This document shows positions 6,894 to 13,368 of a DNA stretch of 22,315 nucleotides, piece after piece. The first letter of the stretch is position 1. Each line of letters begins with the position of its first letter. Below the pieces are notes generated by a model. It saw nothing but the letters and a program-made list of their open reading frames with translations, searched no databases and was not told the origin of the DNA. Source of the DNA: a virus; the IMG/VR virus record IMGVR_UViG_3300009159_000357, positions 1 to 22,315 of that record; one strand, given 5' to 3'. Position numbers and translations under genes: made by a program.

Positions 6894-7102
6894 TCCAAGT
6901 TATTTTTGTTCCCGTGCTTTTCATTTGCATGAACGGCAACTGCGAGTTCATGCAAGCGCAAACGTGGTTCAAATCCGAGCAGCAGTGCCGCACGGCATTG
7001 GAGTCGCAGAAGGACAACCTACGCAAGATGGCCCTCAAGGGCAACGCGATGGTCACGCAGCTCGAAGGCACTTGCATCACACTCAAGAATGGAATGTTAT
7101 GA
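6890..7102 (+). CDS. Small Cys-containing, possibly exported protein
   Basis: This 70-residue protein starts MIQVIFVPVLFICMNGNCEF. The N-terminus is hydrophobic and signal-like but lacks basic residues. Four Cys (C13, C18, C33, C62) could form two disulfides outside the cytoplasm. The start at 6890 is chosen because it makes the ATGA overlap with the preceding gene; a start five codons upstream is also in frame. The tail overlaps the next gene. Similar short Cys proteins occur in proteobacterial phages, but no role is recognised. Confidence 0.6.
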   Translation: MIQVIFVPVLFICMNGNCEFMQAQTWFKSEQQCRTALESQKDNLRKMALKGNAMVTQLEGTCITLKNGML

Positions 7103-7500
7103 AAACTGAAGAAGACGAAGCGTTCGATGAACTTTCCCGTAAGCAGGGCGCGTGGGGCGGTGGCTTTACAGCCAAGCGCCAAGCAGCGATGGACAAAATC
7201 AATGCTGAATTTCGCGAGGAATACATCAAGTACCGTACAGCCTTCCCCAAGGAATACACAGCACCACAGCAGGGGTGTGAGCCTGTCCCAAAAACCGAGG
7301 TGCTAGACACGCTGGTGAACATGATGAATCAAGCCGCGCAGGAGCCTGACGCCCTGACCATCGCGTACCAGTCTGGTTACTACGACGGCAAGCAGGCAGC
7401 ACTGGCTGGACGGGAGTGGAATTTTTGTGAGCGTTGCGGTAAGCGCACGCCCGACAAAACCGTTATCCACACCTGCACACCGCCACAGGAGGGCAAATGA
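7099..7500 (+). CDS. Unrecognised protein with C-terminal zinc-ribbon-like motif
   Basis: This 133-residue protein has an acidic N-terminus (MKTEEDEAFDELSRK), a helical middle, a SGYYDGKQAALAG motif (about 91-104) common in small phage proteins, and a final CERC (C110, C113) with H124-x-C126 that could hold one zinc ion. The frame is open upstream to 6925, but the ATG at 7099 overlaps the preceding stop by four bases and is the better start. It may bind nucleic acid or protein through the zinc site; no function is established. Confidence 0.7.
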   Translation: MKTEEDEAFDELSRKQGAWGGGFTAKRQAAMDKINAEFREEYIKYRTAFPKEYTAPQQGCEPVPKTEVLDTLVNMMNQAAQEPDALTIAYQSGYYDGKQAALAGREWNFCERCGKRTPDKTVIHTCTPPQEGK

Positions 7501-7718
7501 ACGTACTGCAATACTTGAACAACTTGCGGCCAGCGATACCTATGTCCGCCGAGCGGCCCTGCACCGTCATGAGCAATGGCGAACTGCGCAGGCACATGCT
7601 GCAAGGCGCTGTGCTCATTAACGGCGAGACGGTGACCCCGGACGAGCCGATGGACTTCCCCGTTTTTTCGCTGGTGTTCTTTCCAAATTCCAAGAACCGC
7701 AGAACCACAATCGTATGA
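7497..7718 (+). CDS. Small S4-like phage protein
   Basis: This 73-residue protein contains SNGELRRHMLQGAVLINGE (about 26-44), which resembles the S4 RNA-binding fold in which an arginine-rich helix precedes an 'INGE' strand. It ends FSLVFFPNSKNRRTTIV. Close patterns occur in many phage early genes of unknown role. It is coupled by ATGA overlaps on both sides. RNA binding is suggested only by the S4-like pattern. Confidence 0.65.
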   Translation: MNVLQYLNNLRPAIPMSAERPCTVMSNGELRRHMLQGAVLINGETVTPDEPMDFPVFSLVFFPNSKNRRTTIV

Positions 7719-8116
7719 TTTGCCCCACCTGCAACGCGTGGACCCGCACGCTCGAGACGCGGGAAAAGCCCGGGCACCAAACCTACCGCAGGTACGAGTG
7801 CGCCAACGGGCACAGCATCAAGACCTTGGAGTCCGTGATCATCGTGCCGGTCCCGGTCACGCGGGCCGACGAGGTGCGCAAGATGATGCGGCAAGACTAC
7901 CTCGGCGGCATGACTGCGTCCCACCTAGGGCTCTGCCTCGGCATGTCTACGCGCTTGGCTAGGGAGATATTCGTGAGGATGCGGGATGCCTACGTCAAGA
8001 GCTGGATTGTCGAGAAGGACAGATGGGTGGGGGTGTGGGCCATCGCCGAAGATATTGACGACGTCCCACGCAACTGCCCGAAGCCAACAATGAAACCACC
8101 GAAAGCAAAACAATGA
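7715..8116 (+). CDS. NrdR-like zinc-ribbon protein, putative regulator
   Basis: The N-terminal 40 residues match the zinc ribbon of NrdR-type regulators: C3-x2-C6, then RTLETRE, then YRRYEC (C29) and H33 in place of the fourth Cys, followed by KTLES. The ATP-cone domain that NrdR uses to sense nucleotides is absent. The remaining 90 residues include MTASHLGLCLGMSTRLAREIF (about 69-89), a possible helix-turn-helix. The 133-residue protein may thus be a phage DNA-binding regulator. It precedes a Cro-like gene, with a four-base overlap. The ribbon is well supported; its regulatory role is inference. Confidence 0.7.
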   Translation: MICPTCNAWTRTLETREKPGHQTYRRYECANGHSIKTLESVIIVPVPVTRADEVRKMMRQDYLGGMTASHLGLCLGMSTRLAREIFVRMRDAYVKSWIVEKDRWVGVWAIAEDIDDVPRNCPKPTMKPPKAKQ

Positions 8117-8343
8117 GCACCGAACTGAAATCAGGGATTGAGCAAGCCGTGGCGGCCGCAGGATCGCAAGCCAAGCTGGCCGACATGCTGGGCTGCACGC
8201 AGCAGAACGTATCGTTCTGGGTGAGGCAGGGCTACGTGCCCGTGGAACGCATCAGGGAGATCGAGCAGGCCACCGGCGTGCATCGGTCTATACTGATCGA
8301 CCCGGCGTTGATAGACCTGTTGTCACCGACAGCGGACCTATAA
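8113..8343 (+). CDS. YdaS/Cro-like HTH regulator
   Basis: This 76-residue protein has a helix-turn-helix at about residues 18-40 (SQAKLADMLGCTQQNVSFW), followed by RIREIEQATGVHRSIL, the usual C-terminal helix of the YdaS/Cro family in proteobacterial prophages. Such proteins bind operators as dimers and switch early transcription. It ends the train of small overlapping genes, and 103 bases separate it from the primase-helicase. Likely targets are the palindromes at 5822-5841 and 5905-5923, but this is untested. No partner CI-like repressor is visible in the window. Confidence 0.85.
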   Translation: MSTELKSGIEQAVAAAGSQAKLADMLGCTQQNVSFWVRQGYVPVERIREIEQATGVHRSILIDPALIDLLSPTADL

Positions 8344-8446
8344 TCGTTTCGGAACACGGCTAGGTGCGAAGTCATGAGCGCACCGAAAAGCGAACTACCC
8401 ACGCAGCCGTTGTTCACTTTTTAATTGGGTACGTTTGGGTATAAAA
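8344..8446 (+). promoter_or_regulatory. Leader/promoter region of the primase-helicase gene
   Basis: The segment contains an inverted repeat GGTGCG/CGCACC (8363-8368 and 8379-8384), a possible 16-codon leader frame starting at 8374 and ending at 8424, and a tandem TTGGGTA-like pair just before the gene. TATAAA at 8440-8445 is too close to the start codon to serve as the -10 of a leadered transcript for it. Nothing stronger can be supported. Confidence 0.4.
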
Positions 8447-10513
8447 ATGACACAGACAACACCAGACCTGCCACCAATCGGGCGGGTATTCAAGCCGCAG
8501 CACATCCCGCAGCAGCTCAAGGACATGCGCCGCTGGGCCCCATGGAAGGCCGTGTGGAACGAGACCCGGCAGAAGTACGACAAGATTCCCTACCACCCCG
8601 ACCACTATGGCCTGAGCACCAAGGACGTCAAGCGCTGGGTGGACTTCGACACCGCCAACAGCTCCCAGCGGCTCAACCCCAACAAGTACAAGGGCGTGGG
8701 CTTCGTGCTTACCGACATCACCGACGTGGTGGGCATCGACCTAGACAACTGCGTGAAGGACGGCGTCATCGCCCCGTGGGCCTTGGAGATCATCGACGCC
8801 GTGAGCAGCTACACCGAGCGCAGCCCCAGCGGCAATGGCATACGCATACTGGCCACCGGCACCTTCCACACCGACTGGAATAACCACGACGTAGGCATCG
8901 AGGTCTACGCTGGTCACGCGCCGCGCTTCCTGACCATCACGGGCGACGTGGTGGGGCTCCCGGTGGGCTACCCGCTGTACGAGGCTCCTGCTGAGGTCCT
9001 CAGCTCCCTGCACAGCCGCTACGGCCGTGGCCGGGCCACCGCCAACGTGATCCCCATTCAGATGCCCGAGCTGATCCCGTACGTCCTGCTGCACGACGTG
9101 GAGGACATGGATATACCTGATGCCACCAAGGACATCCTGCTGCACGGGCCGGACGAGCTTGAGGACCGCTCACTGGCCCTGCACCGCACCGGTGTGCAGC
9201 TCTACAGCGCGGGCTACAGCGACGCCGAGGTCCTGTCCATACTGGCCAACAGCCAGCCCCTGTTCGACGTGGCCCTGTCCCACCGACGCATGGACGACGA
9301 GCGCGCCTTGCAGTACCTATGGGTCGAGCACTGCCAGAAGGCCAAGCCCAAGGCCGTCACCAAGGACTCGGTCATGGCCGACTTCCAAGACCTGAGCGCA
9401 GACCCGGAGGTGGCCGCCCAGACAAAAAAGTCCGAGGAGGCTAGGGCCAAGGCTGAGGACCGGTTCAAACTGGAGACTGCGGCCGAGTTCGCCAAGCGCC
9501 GCAAGGCGTCGTGGATCGTCAAGGGCGTAGTGCCCATGGCCACGCTGGGCGTCGTCTACGGGGCATCGGGCTCGGGCAAGTCGTTCTGGCTGTTTGACCT
9601 GATGGCCGCCGTGGCCCGCGCGCAGGCCGTGAAGGACACCGCCAACGCCGTGCAGGCCCTGTGGCGTGGCAAGAAGATAAACCCTGCCCGCGTGTGCTGG
9701 ATCGCCGCCGAGGGCGTGGAGGACATGCGCAAGCGCGTCTTGGGCTACTGCACCCACCAAGGCATACCGCTGGCCGACCTGCCTATGGAGTTCATCGGCG
9801 AGGCACCCAACTTCATGGAGGCGGTGGATGTCAAGGCCGTGATCAAACAGATACGCGCCCGGGGCAAGTTCGACGTGATCGTCATCGACACGCTGGCACA
9901 GGTCATGGCGGGCGGCAATGAAAACTCAGGCGAGGACATGGGACAGGTGCTGGCCTACTGCCGCGAGATCACCCGGCTCACCGGCGCGATGGTCGTGCTG
10001 GTCCACCACAGCGGCAAGGACGAGAGCAGGGGCGCGCGCGGCTGGTCCGGCCTTCGCGCCGCAGCCGACTTCGAGATGGAGATCATCCGCTCGGACAACG
10101 ACCGCGTGGCCACGGTCACCAAGATGAAGGGCGGCGAAGACGGCGGCGAGTACGGTTTCAAGTTGCAGACCATCGTGGTCGGCAAGGACGACGATGAGGA
10201 CGTCGAGACGACCTGCGTGGTGGTCTACACAGACAGCAGCCGGGCGTCTGTGGCCGTCACCAAAGGGCCCAGCGGGGCGAAGCACAAGCTGATCCTCAAG
10301 GAGGCCACGCGGCTCATCGAGCTGGCCGGGTCCGGCGTCACCTTCAGCGAGATCGTCGAGGTGGTCTGGCCGAAGTACCCACGGAACGACGAGAGCAAGC
10401 GCGACCAGCGCAAAACCAACGCCGGACGTGATCTGCGGGACGTCATTGCGGCTGGGCATTTGGTTCAAAACGACGATGGCGTGGTCAGTTTTCCGGTTGC
10501 GGGTGGCGTGTAG
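8447..10513 (+). CDS. Primase-helicase (PrimPol-like domain fused to RecA-like AAA_25 ATPase)
   Basis: This 688-residue replication protein has two enzymatic halves. The N-terminal half shows the phage/plasmid primase-polymerase pattern: NKYKGVGF (79-86), the metal-binding GIDLDNC with D98 and D100, and ERSPSGNGIRIL (124-135). The C-terminal half is a RepA-like hexameric helicase ATPase with Walker A GASGSGKS (372-379), Walker B DVIVID (476-481), and VHHSGKD (519-525) followed by ARGWSGLRAAAD (530-541). It should prime and unwind DNA for the PolA on the other arm. The last 70 residues look like a winged helix that may bind the adjacent repeat region. No strong ribosome-binding site precedes the ATG; a TTG four codons upstream is an alternative. 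Confidence 0.93.
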   Translation: MTQTTPDLPPIGRVFKPQHIPQQLKDMRRWAPWKAVWNETRQKYDKIPYHPDHYGLSTKDVKRWVDFDTANSSQRLNPNKYKGVGFVLTDITDVVGIDLDNCVKDGVIAPWALEIIDAVSSYTERSPSGNGIRILATGTFHTDWNNHDVGIEVYAGHAPRFLTITGDVVGLPVGYPLYEAPAEVLSSLHSRYGRGRATANVIPIQMPELIPYVLLHDVEDMDIPDATKDILLHGPDELEDRSLALHRTGVQLYSAGYSDAEVLSILANSQPLFDVALSHRRMDDERALQYLWVEHCQKAKPKAVTKDSVMADFQDLSADPEVAAQTKKSEEARAKAEDRFKLETAAEFAKRRKASWIVKGVVPMATLGVVYGASGSGKSFWLFDLMAAVARAQAVKDTANAVQALWRGKKINPARVCWIAAEGVEDMRKRVLGYCTHQGIPLADLPMEFIGEAPNFMEAVDVKAVIKQIRARGKFDVIVIDTLAQVMAGGNENSGEDMGQVLAYCREITRLTGAMVVLVHHSGKDESRGARGWSGLRAAADFEMEIIRSDNDRVATVTKMKGGEDGGEYGFKLQTIVVGKDDDEDVETTCVVVYTDSSRASVAVTKGPSGAKHKLILKEATRLIELAGSGVTFSEIVEVVWPKYPRNDESKRDQRKTNAGRDLRDVIAAGHLVQNDDGVVSFPVAGGV

Positions 10514-10540
10514 GTTTTTGCATGCTTGTAAAAAATAGCT

Positions 10541-10646
10541 TGCTTCATTGCTTCAAGATTGCTTCAGAAGCCTTCAGAAGCATGGCAGTTTGCTTCATTC
10601 GCTTCACCCCCCTTTAGGGGTGAAGCATGAAGCAGAAGCCTGAAGC
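10541..10646. repeat. Opposed TGCTTCA/TGAAGC repeat cluster, candidate origin
   Basis: TGCTTCA occurs directly at 10541-10547, 10549-10555, 10560-10566 and 10591-10597, with variants at 10571-10576 and 10601-10606. The inverse TGAAGC follows at 10621-10626, 10628-10633 and 10641-10646, with a variant at 10634-10639. Repeats next to a primase-helicase and followed by AT-rich DNA are the usual design of iteron-type replication origins. The alternative is a complex transcription-control hairpin. Confidence 0.55.
10591..10634. repeat. Long hairpin within the repeat cluster
   Basis: The stem is 10 bp perfect (GCTTCACCCC 10601-10610 with GGGGTGAAGC 10617-10626, loop CCTTTA), extended by 8 bp (10591-10598 with 10627-10634) after a 2-base bulge. 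No uridine tract follows on either strand, so a simple intrinsic terminator is unlikely. Confidence 0.7.
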
Positions 10647-10747
10647 CAATTTGGTAATTATTTACAAAAACTATGGTGGTGGGATTTACAATAGAAATAT
10701 TTTACAAACAAACGCTTGTAACATCCAAAAAGCGGGTACACTTCAGG
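10647..10747 (+). promoter_or_regulatory. AT-rich segment with three TTTACAA repeats
   Basis: TTTACAA occurs at 10661-10667, 10685-10691 and 10701-10707; the reverse complement TTGTAAA is at 10526-10532 and a related TTGTAA at 10716-10721. The AT-richness suits an unwinding element or a promoter. A possible promoter pair is CTTGTA (10715-10720) with TACACT (10737-10742). Confidence 0.4.
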
Positions 10748-10790
10748 CATCGCAACAACGCGATGACACACAAACACACAGGAGTTAAAA
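10748..10790 (+). promoter_or_regulatory. 5' leader hairpin, copy 1
   Basis: CATCGC-aacaac-GCGATG (10748-10765) forms a perfect 6-bp hairpin, followed by a CA-rich single-stranded stretch and a GGAG ribosome-binding site before the ATG at 10791. A near-identical leader lies at 12869-12912. It may stabilise the mRNA or control translation. Confidence 0.55.
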
Positions 10791-11078
10791 ATGGCAAAAG
10801 CAGCAAAGTTGGTGGTGGAATTGAACGAAGGCAGCGTGGACCGTCTGGGCATGTTGCTGGCACAGATCGCTGATCTGACCAAAGAAGCCGACGCGATCAA
10901 GGACGCGATCAAGTTGTCCGGCCTGTCGCACGAAGGTTCGTTCTTCAAAGCCACGCTGGTGGACATGGACCGCAAGGTCTTCGACAAAGAGTTCTTCGTC
11001 GAGCAGAACGGTGCCGAGGTCTACGACGCCTACACCAAGAACACCGTCTCCGTTTCCGTCCGCGTTACTTCCCGCTAA
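10791..11078 (+). CDS. Unrecognised small protein, possibly highly expressed
   Basis: This 95-residue protein has a helical heart (LGMLLAQIADLTKEADAIKDAIK, about 19-41) and a beta-like C-terminal half. The helix-plus-strand pattern resembles short phage proteins of the nuclease-inhibitor or recombination-accessory kind, but I cannot place it in a family. It has a dedicated leader hairpin and a good ribosome-binding site, and an intrinsic terminator follows only 7 bases after its stop. It therefore looks like a separate, strongly expressed unit. Confidence 0.75.
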   Translation: MAKAAKLVVELNEGSVDRLGMLLAQIADLTKEADAIKDAIKLSGLSHEGSFFKATLVDMDRKVFDKEFFVEQNGAEVYDAYTKNTVSVSVRVTSR

Positions 11079-11085
11079 ACCCCCC

Positions 11086-11106
11086 GCCCCTTCGGGGGCA
11101 TCTTTT
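11086..11106 (+). terminator. Intrinsic terminator (GCCCC-TTCG-GGGGC with T-rich tail)
   Basis: A 5-bp GC stem closed by a TTCG tetraloop (11086-11099) is followed by ATCTTTT. It lies 14 bases before the ATG of the DUF932 gene, so that gene is reached only by read-through or a promoter within this short gap. Confidence 0.75.
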
Positions 11107-11119
11107 GAAAGACCTCATC

Positions 11120-11986
11120 ATGATCCGTTTCGCAACCGCTTCCGCTCAGACCACCTTCCGTTCCACGAGCCCCTTGAGCAATGGCCAGATTGCCTACCAC
11201 GCGCCCAGCGTGATGGCCGACGCCGCCCACCACTCCCGTGGTGACCGCTACGCTTTCATCCCCACGATCCAAGTGATCGACGGCCTGCGGGCCGAGGGCT
11301 TCGAGCCCTACGAGATCCGTCAGACCAAGACCCGCAGCGCTGACAAGCGTGAGCACACGAAGCACATGGTGCGCATGCGTCACCTGAGCTCGATTGCCAC
11401 CAGCGAGGAGGTGCCCGAGATCATCCTGCTGAACAGCCATGACGGCAGCTCCAGCTACCAGATCATGTCGGGCGTGTTCCGCTTCGTGTGCTCCAACGGC
11501 CTGATCGCCGGGGACATGTTCAACAACATCCGCGTTCGGCACAGCGGCCGTATCGTGGACGACGTCATCGAGGGCGCGACCCGGGTGCTGGAGGACGCCA
11601 AGCAGATCGGCAGCCGCATCGCTGACTACAAGGCCATCACGTTGGACCACGACGAGCAGGTCGCGTTTGCCAAGGCCGCAGGACAAGCCCGCTGGGGTGA
11701 CGACGCCCCGGTCACGCCTTACCGCATGCTGACGGCCAACCGTTGGCAGGACAACAAGGCCGACCTGTGGACCACGTTCAACCGCGTGCAGGAGAACATG
11801 CTCAAGGGCGGCGTCACCGGGCGCAGCGCTACCGGCCGTCGCATGACGACCCGCGCTGTGGGCGGCGTCACCGAGAACGTGAAGCTCAACAAGGCGCTGT
11901 GGACGCTGGCGGATACCATGGCCGCCCTGAAGCTGGACAAGGCCACCGACCAGTTCGTCGAGGCCCACGAGCACGCCTACCTGTAA
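11120..11986 (+). CDS. DUF932 family protein
   Basis: This 288-residue protein matches the DUF932 family found in phages and plasmids. It contains the typical NSHDGSSSYQIMSGVFRFVC segment (about 105-124) followed by SNGLIAGD and a helical C-terminal half. Its biochemical function is not established; relatives often lie near replication or anti-restriction genes. The start MIRFATA at 11120 is chosen over a TTG at 11105, which overlaps the terminator tail. Its ribosome-binding site is weak. Being directly behind an intrinsic terminator is odd and suggests low or regulated expression. Confidence 0.9.
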   Translation: MIRFATASAQTTFRSTSPLSNGQIAYHAPSVMADAAHHSRGDRYAFIPTIQVIDGLRAEGFEPYEIRQTKTRSADKREHTKHMVRMRHLSSIATSEEVPEIILLNSHDGSSSYQIMSGVFRFVCSNGLIAGDMFNNIRVRHSGRIVDDVIEGATRVLEDAKQIGSRIADYKAITLDHDEQVAFAKAAGQARWGDDAPVTPYRMLTANRWQDNKADLWTTFNRVQENMLKGGVTGRSATGRRMTTRAVGGVTENVKLNKALWTLADTMAALKLDKATDQFVEAHEHAYL

Positions 11987-11994
11987 ACCAACCC

Positions 11995-12012
11995 GGCCCC
12001 CTCACGGGGGCC
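11995..12012 (+). terminator. GC-rich intergenic hairpin without T-tract
   Basis: GGCCCCC-TCAC-GGGGGCC (7-bp perfect stem) lies 8 bases after the DUF932 stop. The following ACAACCAAGG has no uridine run, so it may be a weak terminator or an mRNA-end stabiliser. Confidence 0.5.
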
Positions 12013-12029
12013 ACAACCAAGGAGCCAGC

Positions 12030-12266
12030 ATGGCCACCGCAACGAAGACACTAGCAAAGAAAGCCCCGGCAAAGCCCACAGAATCGGCTGTGGACAGCGT
12101 CCAGACCTACCGGATGCCCAAGGACGTCTCGGACTGGATTGAGGGCGCTACGGCCCGGATAACGTACCTGACGACGACCGTGGACCGGCTGAAGCAGGAG
12201 AACAAGGACCTGCGCACGGCCAACAAGGTCATGGAAGGCCGGGTCATGGGCAATTCACAGGAGTAG
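12030..12266 (+). CDS. Small protein with basic N-terminus and coiled coil
   Basis: This 78-residue protein begins with an Ala/Lys/Pro-rich, histone-tail-like stretch (MATATKTLAKKAPAKP), continues with a helix around DVSDWIEGATARI, and then shows heptad-like Leu spacing (about 45-72). A GGAG site precedes the ATG. It might bind nucleic acid with its basic tail and dimerise, but no family is recognised. The next gene's ribosome-binding site overlaps its stop. Confidence 0.65.
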   Translation: MATATKTLAKKAPAKPTESAVDSVQTYRMPKDVSDWIEGATARITYLTTTVDRLKQENKDLRTANKVMEGRVMGNSQE

Positions 12267-12269
12267 GAC

Positions 12270-12554
12270 ATGAAAAAAACATACGGGTTAACCGAAAATG
12301 GCCAGCTCAACAAGGGGTTGACCATCGTTTCGCAACGGCCTTGGGTTTACCGGATAGACGTCCGATACGAACGGAAAAGCCCAATGAGTCAACAGATTTT
12401 TGTTTCACTGGCGAAGGGCTGGGTTTTTATTTACCAAGAAGACGAAGCAAGACTTTTTTGGAATTCCGAAGTTGGGATACGCATGTTTTGGAGCACAGAA
12501 AGTGTTTTGCGTAGTACCAGTAAACGCAGAGTCAAACAAATAACGCAGGAGTAA
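12270..12554 (+). CDS. Unrecognised AT-richer small protein
   Basis: This 94-residue protein begins MKKTYGLTENGQLNKG and is rich in aromatic residues (VYRIDVRYE, GWVFIYQE, RMFWSTE), suggesting a compact beta-sheet fold. Base composition is clearly more AT-rich than its flanks, which hints at separate transfer. A CAGGAG site lies just upstream. No motif points to function. Confidence 0.65.
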   Translation: MKKTYGLTENGQLNKGLTIVSQRPWVYRIDVRYERKSPMSQQIFVSLAKGWVFIYQEDEARLFWNSEVGIRMFWSTESVLRSTSKRRVKQITQE

Positions 12555-12557
12555 AAA

Positions 12558-12812
12558 ATGAGCAAACCAGAACTGACACCCCTCGCCCGGCAGCTACTCG
12601 GGCACAGCGGCGCGATGCAGCTCTTCACCCAAAAGGAGTTCGATCAGGCGCTGGAGGAGGCCAAGGCCGAGATCATGGCCTTCGCCATCGACGCAGCCCG
12701 GCAGGCCGTGGCCATGGAGAACGAGGCGTGCGCACGGCTGGCCGACGAGTGCGTAAACATCGAGACGTTGGCCGACAGCATTAGGCAGAGGCTATCGAAG
12801 CGGGTGCATTGA
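12558..12812 (+). CDS. Small Ala-rich helical protein
   Basis: This 84-residue protein has a long helical centre (about 27-70) rich in Ala and Glu and ends SIRQRLSKRVH. The pattern of ARQAVAMENEACARLADE with an ensuing SIRQR is common in small phage proteins of unknown role. An AGGAG site and a 3-base gap tie it to the preceding gene. Function unknown. Confidence 0.7.
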   Translation: MSKPELTPLARQLLGHSGAMQLFTQKEFDQALEEAKAEIMAFAIDAARQAVAMENEACARLADECVNIETLADSIRQRLSKRVH

Positions 12813-12868
12813 TAGAAAAGTTTTTCTCTGAGGACGGCGCAACCTGTAATTTCCTGTTACATTTCATT

Positions 12869-12912
12869 CATCGCAATAACGCGATGACACACAAACATAC
12901 GGAGTAAAGAAA
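12869..12912 (+). promoter_or_regulatory. 5' leader hairpin, copy 2
   Basis: CATCGC-aataac-GCGATG (12869-12886) repeats the hairpin of 10748-10765 with one loop change, followed by the same CA-rich stretch and GGAG before the ATG at 12913. The DNA upstream (12813-12868) differs from that of copy 1 apart from short TGTAA-type words, so the conserved element is the leader rather than the promoter. Confidence 0.55.
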
Positions 12913-13152
12913 ATGGCAAAAGTTACAACAGCAGTCGTTTATCCCGCAGTCGGATTTATGGGCGCAACAAATTGCGTTCCTGTTTTTGGTAAGTCGGTTG
13001 AAGAAGTTCGCGCACTGGGTCGCACTGATCGTGAGCGTTTTGATCTTGCTGTCGAAGTAGTAGCGTATTTTTATCGCGGCGTGGCTACACCTCAAGTTCA
13101 GGATAATCCTGCCGCTTTTTTTGCACCTTGGGCGCAAGTAGCTGCGCTTTAA
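12913..13152 (+). CDS. Unrecognised small protein with duplicated leader
   Basis: This 79-residue protein starts MAKVTTAVVYPAVGF and contains a hydrophobic Gly/Val-rich beginning and a RTDRERFDLAVEVVAYFYRG helix (about 37-56). The gene is more AT-rich than its neighbours. Beyond the first residues it does not resemble the product at 10791, which has the same leader. It is followed by a GC-rich hairpin, making it a self-contained unit. Function unknown. Confidence 0.65.
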   Translation: MAKVTTAVVYPAVGFMGATNCVPVFGKSVEEVRALGRTDRERFDLAVEVVAYFYRGVATPQVQDNPAAFFAPWAQVAAL

Positions 13153-13159
13153 TCAACCC

Positions 13160-13175
13160 GGGGGCTCCGGCCCCC
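13160..13175 (+). terminator. GC-rich intergenic hairpin GGGGGC-TCCG-GCCCCC
   Basis: A 6-bp perfect stem begins 8 bases after the stop of the 79-residue gene. No T-tract follows (ACCTACAC), so termination may be weak or the hairpin may protect the mRNA end. Confidence 0.5.
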
Positions 13176-13202
13176 ACCTACACACCCACACAGGAGAACA
13201 CC

Positions 13203-13358
13203 ATGGAAACAATCAAACAAGCACTCAAGCAAGCAGAACTCGTTTTGATGCTGGACAACCGTTACGCAAAAGAGTTCAACCTCCCCGGCATGGAGGAGGA
13301 CACCAAGAAGGCGCTGGCTGCGGTCCGCAAGGCCCTGCGCGTACTGAAGACCCTGTAA
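13203..13358 (+). CDS. Small helical protein (51 residues)
   Basis: The product METIKQALKQAELVLM followed by a Lys/Leu-rich helix has no recognised family. The start at 13203 has an AGGAG site six bases upstream; an upstream in-frame start would cross the hairpin at 13160. Lys- and Leu-rich helices suggest a two-helix bundle. It precedes a gene with its own GGAG site after ten bases. Confidence 0.6.
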   Translation: METIKQALKQAELVLMLDNRYAKEFNLPGMEEDTKKALAAVRKALRVLKTL

Positions 13359-13368
13359 GGAGAGCACC

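Noticed and set aside
10591-10634. Long hairpin considered as the intrinsic terminator of the primase-helicase gene
   Set aside because: The stem is strong but no T-tract follows on either strand, and it shares its sequence with the flanking repeats, so an origin or regulatory role fits better.
10541-10646. TGCTTCA repeats considered as a CRISPR-like array
   Set aside because: The units are only 6-7 bases, irregularly spaced and inverted on the right side; there are no spacers of constant length and no cas genes.
11075-11974. Open frame of 299 codons on the minus strand opposite DUF932
   Set aside because: DUF932 motifs are intact on the plus strand and the antisense product has no recognisable pattern.
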